In this document: piece by piece, positions 1-7,476 of the stretch
Position numbering within the stretch: the first letter of the stretch is position 1
Layout of the letters: the number at the start of each line of letters is the position of its first letter
Source of the DNA: Collinsella aerofaciens
Lineage (GTDB): Bacteria > Actinomycetota > Coriobacteriia > Coriobacteriales > Coriobacteriaceae
Reading direction: 5' to 3'
DNA length: 64,000 nucleotides
Assembly: GCA_008671135.1 (NCBI GenBank)
Contig: RQAP01000006.1
Span: forward strand, 62,001-126,000
Position numbers and translations under genes: made by a program
Notes under the pieces: generated by a model
The model's database searches: none
What the model saw: only the letters and a program-made list of their open reading frames with translations
Told to the model about the DNA's origin: nothing

Positions 1-947
1 CCCGAATAGCTCTCGATGAGCGAGTTGATACCCACGAGCTCGCCGTTGTCGTTGACGAGCGCGCCGCCGGAGTTGCCCGGGTTGATGGCAGCATCGGTCT
101 GGATCATGTTGGCGTAGATGGTGTTGCCGCTGGTAGAGCTCATGGCCGTGGAGCGATAGAGCGCCGACACGATGCCCGTGGAGACGGACTGCTCGTTGCC
201 GAACGGCGAGCCGATCGCCATGACCCACTCGCCCACGTTGAGCTTGGAGGAGTCGCCGATCTCGATCGGGGTGAGCTTGGAGGCGTCAGCATCCTTGAGC
301 TTGATGACGGCGAGGTCGCTCGAGGCATCGTTGCCCACGAACTCAGCCTCGTAGGTGGTGCCGTCGTCCATGGTCACCACGTACTGGTCGTAGCCGTCGA
401 CCACGTGGTTGTTGGTGAGGATGTGGCCCTCGGTATCGAGCACCACGCCCGAACCGACGCTGCCCGAGCTATCCGACTCATCGGCAGACTGCGAAAGCGA
501 GCCATTCTGGCTACCGCTCGAAGTGGCGGTGATGGAAACGACGGAAGGCAGGGCCTTGGCAGAAACGGCCTCGGCCAGCGTGGTGTCCTCGGAGTCGATG
601 GTGATCTTTTGCGTCGATGAACCCGAAGCACCCGCCGTCACGGCATTCTTTCCGCCGCCAATATTGAGCGTGCCACTCATAATGAGCGCGATGACCAGCA
701 GAGCGCCGCACGCACAGCCGGCGAGTGCCGTAATAAAGATCGGCAGCTTTTTGGTCTTGGTCTTGACCACCGTGTGCTTATTTACAACCTGCTGGCTGCC
801 TAGCGGCTGGCCGGTCTGCGTGTCGTAAGCCTGCACGTAGGGAATGTTGCCGTCGGCAGGCGTCGACTCCACCTGCACACGCGGCTGCTGCTGGGTCTCG
901 CCAGCGCTGCCCGCATCCTGGGGACGCTGGGAATCGTTCTCGCTCAT
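1..947 (-). CDS. htrA: HtrA/DegP-type trypsin-like serine protease, C-terminal part outside window
   Basis: A membrane-anchored S1C serine protease for extracytoplasmic protein quality control. About 315 residues are visible. They begin with a polar, Gln/Ser-rich cytoplasmic tail (residues 1-68), then one membrane segment (69-91), a Ser-rich linker and the protease domain. The triad is visible as His in TNNHVVDG, Asp in SSDLAVIKL and Ser in GNSGGA. Any PDZ domain would lie beyond the left edge. The ATG at 947 is chosen because AAAGGA lies 8 nt upstream and the reading frame is open throughout. A GC-rich hairpin sits about 30 nt before the start. Family is certain; the substrate is unknown. 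Confidence 0.93.
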   Translation of the reverse strand, partial: MSENDSQRPQDAGSAGETQQQPRVQVESTPADGNIPYVQAYDTQTGQPLGSQQVVNKHTVVKTKTKKLPIFITALAGCACGALLVIALIMSGTLNIGGGKNAVTAGASGSSTQKITIDSEDTTLAEAVSAKALPSVVSITATSSGSQNGSLSQSADESDSSGSVGSGVVLDTEGHILTNNHVVDGYDQYVVTMDDGTTYEAEFVGNDASSDLAVIKLKDADASKLTPIEIGDSSKLNVGEWVMAIGSPFGNEQSVSTGIVSALYRSTAMSSTSGNTIYANMIQTDAAINPGNSGGALVNDNGELVGINSLIESYS

Positions 948-976
948 GGCTGCGATCCTTTCGTCAAATAACCAAA

Positions 977-1000
977 GGCCCGCCAAACATGTGGCGGGCC
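977..1000 (-). terminator. Hairpin ahead of htrA, terminator-like
   Basis: GGCCCGCC (977-984) pairs perfectly with GGCGGGCC (993-1000). Read on the minus strand it is followed by CTTTGGTTATTT. It stops read-through from the glnA-regulator unit or acts as a leader hairpin for htrA, which starts 30 nt further on. The T-tract is imperfect. Confidence 0.5.
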
Positions 1001-1118
1001 ATCATTGTTCACGTTGATTTGTACCCCAATATGCGGGCGAACGTGTATGAGAACGCAATCTTTTAGGAAGGCTTAAGTTCTGCTGCAGATTCGAGAGGAA
1101 CCCGCACCTGCGTCAAGA

Positions 1119-1151
1119 CCACCACAAAGGTGCCTGTCCCCTTTGTGGTGG
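1119..1151 (-). terminator. 12-bp stem just after the response regulator gene
   Basis: CCACCACAAAGG (1119-1130) pairs with CCTTTGTGGTGG (1140-1151) around a 9-nt loop, starting 5 nt past the stop codon of the regulator. There is no clear T-run, so it may be a repeat-type hairpin that protects the 3' end rather than a strong terminator. Confidence 0.5.
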
Positions 1152-1155
1152 AAAT

Positions 1156-1818
1156 CTAGTCCTTAAACAGATAGCCCACGCCGCGGACGGTGGTGATGTG
1201 TGCCGCGATCTGCGGGCCCACCTTGGAGCGGATGCGTCGGATGTGCACGTCGACGGTGCGCGTGCCGCCGCAGTACTCAAAGCCCCACACGCGGTGCAGC
1301 AGCACCTCGCGGCTGTAAGCACGGTTGGGGTGCGTTGCCAAAAAGCTCAGCAGCGAGTACTCCATCAGCGTCAGGTCGATGGGCTCGTTATCGAGTGTCA
1401 CCTGGTAGGTGGCCAGGTTGATCTCGAGGTTATCGATATTGAGCACATCGTCGGCGGCGACGGTCTCCTCCTCGCCCATCAGGCGCTGCGCACGAGCCTT
1501 GAGCTCGTTGGGCGTCGCCGTGGGGCATACAAAGTCGGCATGCGCGTGATTCGGCAGGCGCAGGGTGCCAAGGGCCTCATCGTCGACGATCACCAGCATG
1601 GGGACGCCGCCACGATCGTCAAGCCACTTGGCAATCTGATCGATGCGGTCGCTGCGAATGCCGTCGGAATCGAGGATCAGCAGGTCAAAGTCGTGCGCCG
1701 CAGTCGGCGAATCGGGGGTTGCCAGGCTCACCTCGACACCCAGGGTGGTCGTCAAGCTGCGGGCAAACTCGTGGAAGCGCGTCGTGCGCGCCATGAACAG
1801 GGCACTCTTTTCGGACAT
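1156..1818 (-). CDS. OmpR-family regulator with degenerate receiver domain, GlnR-like
   Basis: A 220-residue transcription regulator. Residues 1-110 are a receiver domain with Asp50 (LILDSD), but the N-terminal acidic pair and the conserved Lys of the phosphorylation pocket are missing. Residues 125-220 are a typical OmpR winged helix ending in TVRGVGYLF. The start at 1818 is fixed by GGAGG 5 nt upstream. It lies 50 bp downstream of the glutamine synthetase gene on the same strand. No sensor kinase is nearby. Actinobacterial GlnR is such a phosphorylation-independent OmpR-like nitrogen regulator, so a GlnR role is inferred from the degenerate pocket and the location; other orphan regulators remain possible. 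Confidence 0.8.
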   Translation of the reverse strand: MSEKSALFMARTTRFHEFARSLTTTLGVEVSLATPDSPTAAHDFDLLILDSDGIRSDRIDQIAKWLDDRGGVPMLVIVDDEALGTLRLPNHAHADFVCPTATPNELKARAQRLMGEEETVAADDVLNIDNLEINLATYQVTLDNEPIDLTLMEYSLLSFLATHPNRAYSREVLLHRVWGFEYCGGTRTVDVHIRRIRSKVGPQIAAHITTVRGVGYLFKD

Positions 1819-1868
1819 ATCGGCCTCCAAAGAAATGAGCTCAATCGTACTGGAACAAGCCAGAGCGA

Positions 1869-3206
1869 TTAGGAGTTCGCCAGGTAGTGCTTGATCTCCC
1901 ACTCGGTGATCGTAGACTCGAACTTATGCCACTCGTCGCGCTTCTTTTTGAGGAAGAAGCTGTGGATGTGCTCGCCGAGGGCATCCTTCATAAACTGCGA
2001 GTCCTCAAACACGTCGAGCGCCTCTTTGAGCGAGCGCGGCAGCGGCGTGTAGCCGGCCTCGAGCATCTGACGATCGGTAAGCTTGAGCGTCTCGGCCGTG
2101 GCCTCGGGCGGGAGCTCCAGCTTGCGCTCGATGCCGTCCAGACCAGCCGCCAGCGTGACGGCGTTGACCAGGTACGGGTTGGCCATGGGGTCGGGACTGC
2201 GCAGCTCAATGCGCGTGGACAGCTGCTTGCCGGGCTTGTAGACCGGAATGCGGACCATGCTCGCGCGGTTGCGCAGGCCCCACGTGGCGTACTGCGGCAC
2301 GGAATCGCCGCCCGTGGTGATGCGCTTGTACGAGTTGACCGTGGGGTTAGTGATAGCGCTGATCTCGCGCGCGTGTGCCAGAATGCCGGCCATGTAGTGC
2401 TTGGCGATATCGGAGAGGTGATACTTCTCGTCGTCCTCGCCCCAAAAGACGTTGTTGCCGTCGTGGTCGAATAGCGACTGGCACAGGAACATAGCGCTGC
2501 CGTCCTCGCCCGCCAACGGCTTGGGCATAAAGGAGGCGTGGCAACCGCTCTCGTAGGCCTGCTGCTTAATGATGAGTTTGGCCGTGGTGATGGCGTCGGA
2601 CATGCTCAGGGCCTCGGCGTGGCGCAGACTCATGCCGTGCTGCGAGCGGCCGGCGGCGTGGAAGGTGTACTCCACGGGCACGGACATCTTCTCGAGCGTG
2701 AGGACCGTGTTGCGACGCAGGTCGCGGGCGGCATCGCTTACCGAAAGATCGAAGTAGCCCACGTTGTCGAGCGGCTCAGGGGTGTGCTCGTCGGGGAAGT
2801 AGTAATACTCCAGCTCGGCGCCCACGTTGAGCAGATAGCCGGCCTTCTCGGCCTTATAGAACATGCGGCGCAACGCATCGCGCGGATCACCGGCGAAGGG
2901 CTTGCGGTCGGGGGTGCACACGTCGCAGAACACGCGGGCGACGCCGTTGTGGCTCGGTCGCCACGGCAAAATCTGGAAGGTCGAAGCATCGGGAAACGCC
3001 AGCATGTCGGCTTCCTCGGGCGTGGCAAAGCCCTCGATGGCGGAGCCGTCAAAGCCAATACCCTCCTCAAAAGCGACCTCGAGGTCCTCGGGGCTAATGG
3101 CAAAGTTCTTGAGGCGGCCGAGAATGTCGACAAACCACAGACGCACAAAGCGGATGTCACGCTGCTCTACGGAGCGGAGTACGTAATCGATGTTCTGCTG
3201 GTTCAT
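1869..3206 (-). CDS. glnA: GlnA2-like type I glutamine synthetase with altered metal and catalytic residues
   Basis: A 445-residue glutamine synthetase-family protein, of normal length for type I-alpha. Conserved landmarks include FDGSAIEGF (51-60), the GAELEYYYF metal strand (Glu131, Glu133), FMPKP and RIELRSPDP (Glu334, Arg336). From memory it aligns best with Mycobacterium tuberculosis GlnA2. Several invariant residues differ. The helix that normally reads HHE...E reads FHA...G at 182-191. The GSGMHxH motif reads GSAMFLC (240-242). The flap Glu appears to be Asp301. The enzyme may still make glutamine, may use another amine, or may be regulatory. The start has AAAGGGGAG upstream. Confidence 0.85.
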   Translation of the reverse strand: MNQQNIDYVLRSVEQRDIRFVRLWFVDILGRLKNFAISPEDLEVAFEEGIGFDGSAIEGFATPEEADMLAFPDASTFQILPWRPSHNGVARVFCDVCTPDRKPFAGDPRDALRRMFYKAEKAGYLLNVGAELEYYYFPDEHTPEPLDNVGYFDLSVSDAARDLRRNTVLTLEKMSVPVEYTFHAAGRSQHGMSLRHAEALSMSDAITTAKLIIKQQAYESGCHASFMPKPLAGEDGSAMFLCQSLFDHDGNNVFWGEDDEKYHLSDIAKHYMAGILAHAREISAITNPTVNSYKRITTGGDSVPQYATWGLRNRASMVRIPVYKPGKQLSTRIELRSPDPMANPYLVNAVTLAAGLDGIERKLELPPEATAETLKLTDRQMLEAGYTPLPRSLKEALDVFEDSQFMKDALGEHIHSFFLKKKRDEWHKFESTITEWEIKHYLANS

Positions 3207-3271
3207 GTCGCTCCCCTTTCTTTCGGGCGGGTTTCGACTGGTCTATATCGCAGATACTATCGCAGAAAAAT

Positions 3272-3287
3272 GTTTCCGCAGGGTTAA
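3272..3287 (-). promoter_or_regulatory. Candidate GlnR-type box upstream of glnA
   Basis: On the minus strand the sequence reads TTAAC, six bases, GAAAC, about 65 nt before the glnA start. This resembles the actinobacterial GlnR half-box pattern GTNAC-N6-GAAAC. Two CTGCGATA repeats follow it, at about 3248-3268. It supports the GlnR idea for the neighbouring regulator, but one short match is weak evidence. Confidence 0.35.
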
Positions 3288-3340
3288 AGCGTATCAAGCG
3301 CTCAAAAAACGTGCGCGAACAGGCAGTTGCGAACGAGCGG

Positions 3341-3712
3341 CTAGCGTTCAGATTCGGAGACAATTTGTCTACAGGCTCGTTCCAGCGCAGGGAACTCCAT
3401 CGTCACTGCATCCCAAACAACCGAGCGGTCGACATTGCCGTAATCATGCGCAAGATAATTTCTCATGCCGACAATTCCACGCCATTCGATTTCGGGATGA
3501 AGCCGCTGCGAGCGTTCCGACAATTTGCCCGCTTCTTCCGTCACCCTAAGCGCACACATCAAAAGGGAGTCCGCCAACGCCCTCGTCCGTACGTCATTCG
3601 CATGCAGAAACTGGTCCTCGGTGATATCAAAAGCCTTGATGCGCTCGTTCGTTTCAGAGATGGCTTCCAAAACCTCTTGGGCGCGGAGACCGTCTGACTT
3701 ACGCGCGATCAT
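3341..3712 (-). CDS. hepT: HepT-like (DUF86) toxin
   Basis: A 123-residue all-helical HEPN protein. The RX4HXY motif is present as Arg84, His89, Tyr91 (RNYLAHDY), the RNase site of HepT toxins. The Tyr is the residue modified by the partner nucleotidyltransferase in characterised MntA/HepT systems. Its start overlaps the 3' end of the antitoxin gene by 14 nt, so the pair is translationally coupled. Family-level role: RNase toxin neutralised by AMPylation. Activity is not testable here. Confidence 0.85.
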   Translation of the reverse strand: MIARKSDGLRAQEVLEAISETNERIKAFDITEDQFLHANDVRTRALADSLLMCALRVTEEAGKLSERSQRLHPEIEWRGIVGMRNYLAHDYGNVDRSVVWDAVTMEFPALERACRQIVSESER

Positions 3713-4193
3713 AAAGGATCACTCCTTCGCGCTCGATTACCGCGGCAAGATCGTCATCAAGATGATCACTAGAGACGAGATCAACCTGCCTCCCGGTTTC
3801 TTTGCGCACCGCCTCACCAAATGCCGACAGCGCGAAAAGACCAAAGCCCTGCTCGCGATCGACTTCGAGACGCAAGTCAATATCGCTATCGACATGTGCC
3901 TCGCCCCGGGCATACGAACCAAAAAGAATCACGGTTTTGATGGCGGGAATCGAGCTGGCTGCCTCGCGGACGGCGGACTCAATCTGGGCAGTATCCAAAA
4001 TGCCCGTCGCGGCGCTTTCGCTCGCAGAGCTTTTACCAAGTGAGGGAACAAACGGCAGAGAGCGCTCGCGCAGCATCTGCCTCATAAACATATTGACCGC
4101 AACAGACGAAGTCATGCCAAGCTCTTCGCACAGCTCGGCAAATGAGTCTTTAATTGACGAGTCCACTCGCACACTCAGCACAGACGCAGCCAT
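3699..4193 (-). CDS. mntA: MNT nucleotidyltransferase antitoxin with N-terminal RelB/DinJ-like domain
   Basis: A 164-residue protein in two parts. Residues 1-50 look like a RelB/DinJ ribbon-helix-helix antitoxin: a VLSVRVD strand, then a helix with GMTSSVAVNMFMRQML. Residues 65-164 are a minimal nucleotidyltransferase with the Pol-beta motif GSYARG (92-97) and metal-binding Asp104/Asp106 (SDIDL). MNT enzymes inactivate HepT by AMPylation. The extra domain could bind the operon promoter for autoregulation. AGGAGG lies 6 nt before the start. It is the first gene of a two-gene toxin-antitoxin operon inserted between glnA and a LacI gene. Confidence 0.85.
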   Translation of the reverse strand: MAASVLSVRVDSSIKDSFAELCEELGMTSSVAVNMFMRQMLRERSLPFVPSLGKSSASESAATGILDTAQIESAVREAASSIPAIKTVILFGSYARGEAHVDSDIDLRLEVDREQGFGLFALSAFGEAVRKETGRQVDLVSSDHLDDDLAAVIEREGVILYDRA

Positions 4194-4235
4194 GGATACC
4201 TCCTGTATGACATTGTCTATATATTATCACACAGA

Positions 4236-5258
4236 CTAGCGCGAGGTCGAGGCGCGGTGTTCGATGTGGCCGGGAATCTCGATGCGCTTGGGGGCGAGCT
4301 TTGCGGCCTCGCCCACGGTGGTGGTAACGACGTCGATGCGCTCGGAAAGGCGCTCGACTACGCGCTCGGCAATGGTGAGGGTGTCCTGCGCTGCCGTGGT
4401 GACGCCGCCAAAGAGCACATGGTTCCAGGGGTAGTCGTCAAACGTCGCGATCTTGAGCCCCGCCGGCAGCGAGGGACCAAGCTGCGCCAGCGCCTCGGTC
4501 AGACGCAGGAAAACCAGGCCGTTGACGGCGATAAGGCCGAGCCTTTTGCCCGCGTAGTCGCGGATGGTCTTGTCCAAACGGCCAACGCCCGTGGCGCCAC
4601 CGTCGGCCAGGGTGACGACCTCGCCCGCAAGGCCGCGGCGCGAAAGCTCGTCGGCAAAGGCCTCGGCGCGCTCTCGACGCACGGGGCTATCATCGCTTGC
4701 CTCGGTGAGCAGGCACAGACGCTCGCTGCCCGCAGCTGCCAAGGCGTCTACCAAGCCGGCGACCAGCTCACGGTTGTTAGATGTCACCAGGTCAACACCG
4801 CCGTCGGCAACGTCGCGGTCGAGCAGCACGACGGGCAGACGTCCCGCTGCCGCGGCGATCGCCTCGTCATTGCCTCCGCAGGTGTTGACGACCAGGCCGT
4901 CCACGCCGGCATCGATAAGTCTGGTGAGCGACTCCGCTTCCTTAGCGGGGTCATTGCCGCTAATGGCCGTCATGAGCGAGCAGCCGCGCGCCGCGGCGCT
5001 GGCGGAAAGGCCCTCGAGCATGGCGCTCGAGAACGGGTTGGCGATGTCAGCCAGAATCACACCGATGAGGTTCGTACGCGAGCTGCGCAGATTGCGCGCG
5101 GCGGCACGTGGGCGATAGCCGGTGCGCTCGATAACTGCCGCGATGCGAGCACGGGTCTCCTCGGTCATTTGCCCGGGGCGGTTGTTGAGATAGCGCGAGA
5201 CCGTGGCCGGGCTCACGCCCGCCTCGGCGGCAATGTCCTTGATTCTCATCTGCGCCAT
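4236..5258 (-). CDS. LacI-family repressor, KdgR-like
   Basis: A 340-residue LacI/GalR regulator. Residues 1-50 hold the helix-turn-helix (AAEAGVSPATVSRYLN) and hinge; the rest is a periplasmic-binding-protein fold (LIGVILADIANPFSS, ATFDDYPWN). It is divergent from kdgK. The region between them holds two CGAAACCGATTTCG-type operators, so the likely effector is KDG or KDPG and the likely targets are kdgK and the yczE-like gene at 8993. An alternative Met start lies three codons in. The DNA-binding assignment is firm; the ligand is inferred from context. Confidence 0.87.
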   Translation of the reverse strand: MAQMRIKDIAAEAGVSPATVSRYLNNRPGQMTEETRARIAAVIERTGYRPRAAARNLRSSRTNLIGVILADIANPFSSAMLEGLSASAAARGCSLMTAISGNDPAKEAESLTRLIDAGVDGLVVNTCGGNDEAIAAAAGRLPVVLLDRDVADGGVDLVTSNNRELVAGLVDALAAAGSERLCLLTEASDDSPVRRERAEAFADELSRRGLAGEVVTLADGGATGVGRLDKTIRDYAGKRLGLIAVNGLVFLRLTEALAQLGPSLPAGLKIATFDDYPWNHVLFGGVTTAAQDTLTIAERVVERLSERIDVVTTTVGEAAKLAPKRIEIPGHIEHRASTSR

Positions 5259-5321
5259 AGCGCACCCCGTTTCCCAATGTCGGCAGTCTGAGCCATTTTA
5301 GGCATTTTTTAAAAATCTCGG

Positions 5322-5387
5322 TTGCAAAACGCTGTAGGTGAGTATACTACAACTCGAAACGAAACCGATTTCGTAAACCGATTTCGG
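5322..5387 (+). promoter_or_regulatory. kdgK promoter with tandem LacI operators
   Basis: TATACT (5343-5348) is a good -10, with TTGCAA 15 nt upstream as a weak -35. Just downstream are a near-palindrome CGAAACCGATTTCG (5360-5373) and a second partial copy TAAACCGATTTCG (5374-5386). Their position over the start of the transcript suits road-block or initiation repression by the divergent LacI protein. Confidence 0.65.
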
Positions 5388-5390
5388 CGA

Positions 5391-5448
5391 GCGTTGGCAC
5401 GCAGGTGCAAAGACGCACCCTACCGTCTTGGCACCTGCGTGCCAACGC
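5391..5448 (+). ncRNA. Leader hairpin motif A, copy 1 (5' UTR of kdgK)
   Basis: An 18-bp perfect stem (5391-5408 with 5431-5448) carries an inner stem AAGACG/CGTCTT (5410-5415, 5424-5429) and the loop CACCCTAC. A second copy at 8756-8813 keeps the inner part almost unchanged while the outer stem sequence differs and still pairs. This is the signature of a conserved structured RNA. Function unknown; it lies between the operators and the kdgK ribosome site. Confidence 0.6.
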
Positions 5449-5490
5449 CATATCAAAGGTGTACGCACGAGTAAAAGGAGCTGCGCGACC

Positions 5491-6525
5491 ATGGGTAAAA
5501 CGGTTCTTACCTTCGGCGAGATCATGATGAGACTCTCACCCAAAGACCACCTGCGTATTGAGCAGGCAACCGAGTTTGACGTCCGCTACGGCGGCGCCGA
5601 GGCCAACACTGCGCTTTCCCTGGCCTACCAGGGCGACAAGGCCGCTTACGTCTCCGTTGTCCCGGCCAACCGTCTGGGCGAGTGCGCCCTGCGTTCGCTG
5701 AAGGCCTACGACGTCGACACCACGCGCGTCGTGCGTCAGGGCGACCGCCTTGGCTCCTATGTGTTTGAGGTCGGCGCCTCGCAGCGCGGTAACGGTTGCG
5801 TCTACGACCGCAAGTACTCTGCCATCAACATGGCCAAGCGCGACGTCTTTAACTGGGACGAGATCCTCAAGGGCATCGATGTCTTCTATTTCTCCGGCGT
5901 GACCCCCGCCGTCTCCGATGAGATGGCTGCCGCCTGCAAGGATGCCCTCACCGCCTGCCGCGCCAAGGGCATCACGACCGTGTGCGACGTGAACTATCGC
6001 GGCAAGATGTGGTCGCCCGAGAAGTCGCAGGCCACCATGAAGGAGCTCCTGCCGCTCGTCGACATCTGCATCGCCAACGACGAGGACGCGCCTGCTGGCC
6101 TCGGCATGACCTGCGTCTCCGGCTCCCTTGCCCACGGCATCGAGGAGCGCGACACCTACGTCGAGATGGCCCGTCAGATTTGCGCCGAGTACGGCTGCAA
6201 GAAGGTCGCTTCGGTCGTCCGCAACATCTCCTGCGTCGAGCGCTCCATCTGGATGGGCATGCTCTATGACGCCGAGAGCGGCGAGCACTGGTTCTCCCCT
6301 GCTCACGATGTGCACGTGCTTGAGGGTGTTGCCGCCGGCGACGCTTTCAACGCCGGCCTCGTCCATGCCCTCATCAACGACTTTGACCCGCAGGACGCTG
6401 TCAACTATGCGATTGCAGCCTCGATCCTCAAGCTCACCATCAAGGGCGATTCCAACTTGGTGACCGCAGGCGAGATCGCATCCGTGGCATCTGCCGCCGA
6501 CGGTGGCACCCGCGTCGCGCGCTAG
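5491..6525 (+). CDS. kdgK: 2-keto-3-deoxygluconate kinase (PfkB family)
   Basis: A 344-residue ribokinase-family sugar kinase that phosphorylates KDG to KDPG with ATP, the penultimate step of uronate breakdown. Visible motifs are GEIMMRLSP at the N-terminus, GGAEANTAL for substrate binding, and AAGDAFNAGL near the C-terminus with the catalytic Asp. The start at 5491 has AAAGGAG 11 nt upstream. It is followed by eda, whose leader intervenes, and is driven by the LacI-controlled promoter before it. The eda neighbour makes KDG the most likely substrate over fructose or other sugars. Confidence 0.92.
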   Translation: MGKTVLTFGEIMMRLSPKDHLRIEQATEFDVRYGGAEANTALSLAYQGDKAAYVSVVPANRLGECALRSLKAYDVDTTRVVRQGDRLGSYVFEVGASQRGNGCVYDRKYSAINMAKRDVFNWDEILKGIDVFYFSGVTPAVSDEMAAACKDALTACRAKGITTVCDVNYRGKMWSPEKSQATMKELLPLVDICIANDEDAPAGLGMTCVSGSLAHGIEERDTYVEMARQICAEYGCKKVASVVRNISCVERSIWMGMLYDAESGEHWFSPAHDVHVLEGVAAGDAFNAGLVHALINDFDPQDAVNYAIAASILKLTIKGDSNLVTAGEIASVASAADGGTRVAR

Positions 6526-6539
6526 TCCGTCTCCATTCC

Positions 6540-6579
6540 GCGGGCCGCAGCTTTCCAATCCCATACCCCTGCGGCCCGC
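6540..6579 (+). terminator. 11-bp stem after kdgK
   Basis: GCGGGCCGCAG (6540-6550) pairs with CTGCGGCCCGC (6569-6579), starting 15 nt after the kdgK stop. There is no T-run. It may be an attenuating or RNA-stabilising hairpin between kdgK and eda, or the first stem of the eda leader. Confidence 0.4.
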
Positions 6580-6598
6580 TCCCCGATTCCTCCGGCCG

Positions 6599-6728
6599 GG
6601 CAAAACCACCAGTCCCATTCCGGTTTTGTCTGGCATTCCCTACATGACTGGTCGAGCAGCCGGTTTTGGAATTGCTTGAACCCCAAGCAGTGCCTCCGAT
6701 AACCAATCCAAAATCGGCTCCTGACCAG
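6599..6728 (+). ncRNA. Leader RNA motif B, copy 1 (5' UTR of eda)
   Basis: A 130-nt candidate structured RNA. P1 is GGCAAAACC/GGTTTTGTC (6599-6607, 6622-6630) closing a loop with AGTCCCATTCCGG. P2 is CTGGTC/GACCAG (6648-6653, 6723-6728). P3 is a 13-bp stem (6658-6670, 6707-6719) enclosing a small hairpin and the invariant AGCAGTGCCTCCGATAACC (6686-6704). A second copy at 8836-8959 has the same invariant segments but different, compensating P1, P2 and P3 sequences. It lies about 50 nt before the eda start, where a riboswitch would sit. I do not recognise it as a named class. Confidence 0.65.
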
Positions 6729-6778
6729 CACATTTGGCAATCACGCGCCCATGCGCGCCACACATCGAAAGGAACATC

Positions 6779-7420
6779 ATGTTCGATCAGTTCTACACCA
6801 CGCTTGAGTCCCTGGGCATCGTGCCGGTCGTTGTGCTCGACAAGGTCGAGGACGCCGCTCCGCTCGCCCACGCCCTTATGGCAGCTGGCATGAAGTCCGC
6901 CGAGGTCACCTTCCGCACCGCCTGCGCCGCCGAGTGCATCGCCGCTATGGCCGAGGCCGAGCCCGAGATGTGCGTTGGCGCCGGCACTGTCCTGACCGTC
7001 GAGCAGGTTGAGCAGGCCCGCGCCGCCGGTGCCAAGTTCATCGTCTCCCCGGGTTACAACGAGGACGTCGTGAAGCATTGCATCGACATCGAGCTGCCCG
7101 TCCTTCCCGGCACCGTGACCCCCTCCGAGGTCACCGCAGCCGAGAACCTGGGCCTCAAGGTCACCAAGTTCTTCCCCGCGTCCCAGTATGGCGGCCTGAA
7201 CACCATCAAGGCCCTCGCCGCTCCGTTTGTCGGTCACCGCTTTATGCCTACCGGCGGCGTGAGCACCGCCAACGTCGAGGAGTACCTGAGCTCCTCCGCC
7301 ATCATCGCCTGCGGTGGCACCTGGATGGTCAAGCCGGCCCTGTTTGCCGACGGCGACTTCTCCAAGGTCGAGCAGATCGCCCGCGAGGCCATGGACGTCG
7401 TCAAGAAGGTCCGCGGCTAG
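6779..7420 (+). CDS. eda: KDPG aldolase
   Basis: A 213-residue class I aldolase that cleaves 2-keto-3-deoxy-6-phosphogluconate to pyruvate and glyceraldehyde-3-phosphate. It has the catalytic Glu42 in AEVTFRT and the Schiff-base Lys130 in TKFFPAS, with the phosphate-binding GGV segment near PTGGVS. Length is typical. The ATG at 6779 follows AAAGGA with good spacing. It completes the pathway started by kdgK upstream. Motif B RNA occupies its leader and a strong terminator follows. Confidence 0.96.
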   Translation: MFDQFYTTLESLGIVPVVVLDKVEDAAPLAHALMAAGMKSAEVTFRTACAAECIAAMAEAEPEMCVGAGTVLTVEQVEQARAAGAKFIVSPGYNEDVVKHCIDIELPVLPGTVTPSEVTAAENLGLKVTKFFPASQYGGLNTIKALAAPFVGHRFMPTGGVSTANVEEYLSSSAIIACGGTWMVKPALFADGDFSKVEQIAREAMDVVKKVRG

Positions 7421-7437
7421 GTTTAGCTCTCTATCGT

Positions 7438-7475
7438 GAAAGGGGGCGTGCCCTAGACCTCGCCCCCTTTCTTTT
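7438..7475 (+). terminator. Rho-independent terminator of eda
   Basis: GAAAGGGGGCG (7438-7448) pairs with CGCCCCCTTTC (7461-7471), followed by TTTT. It begins 18 nt after the eda stop. Confidence 0.85.
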
Positions 7476-7476
7476 A

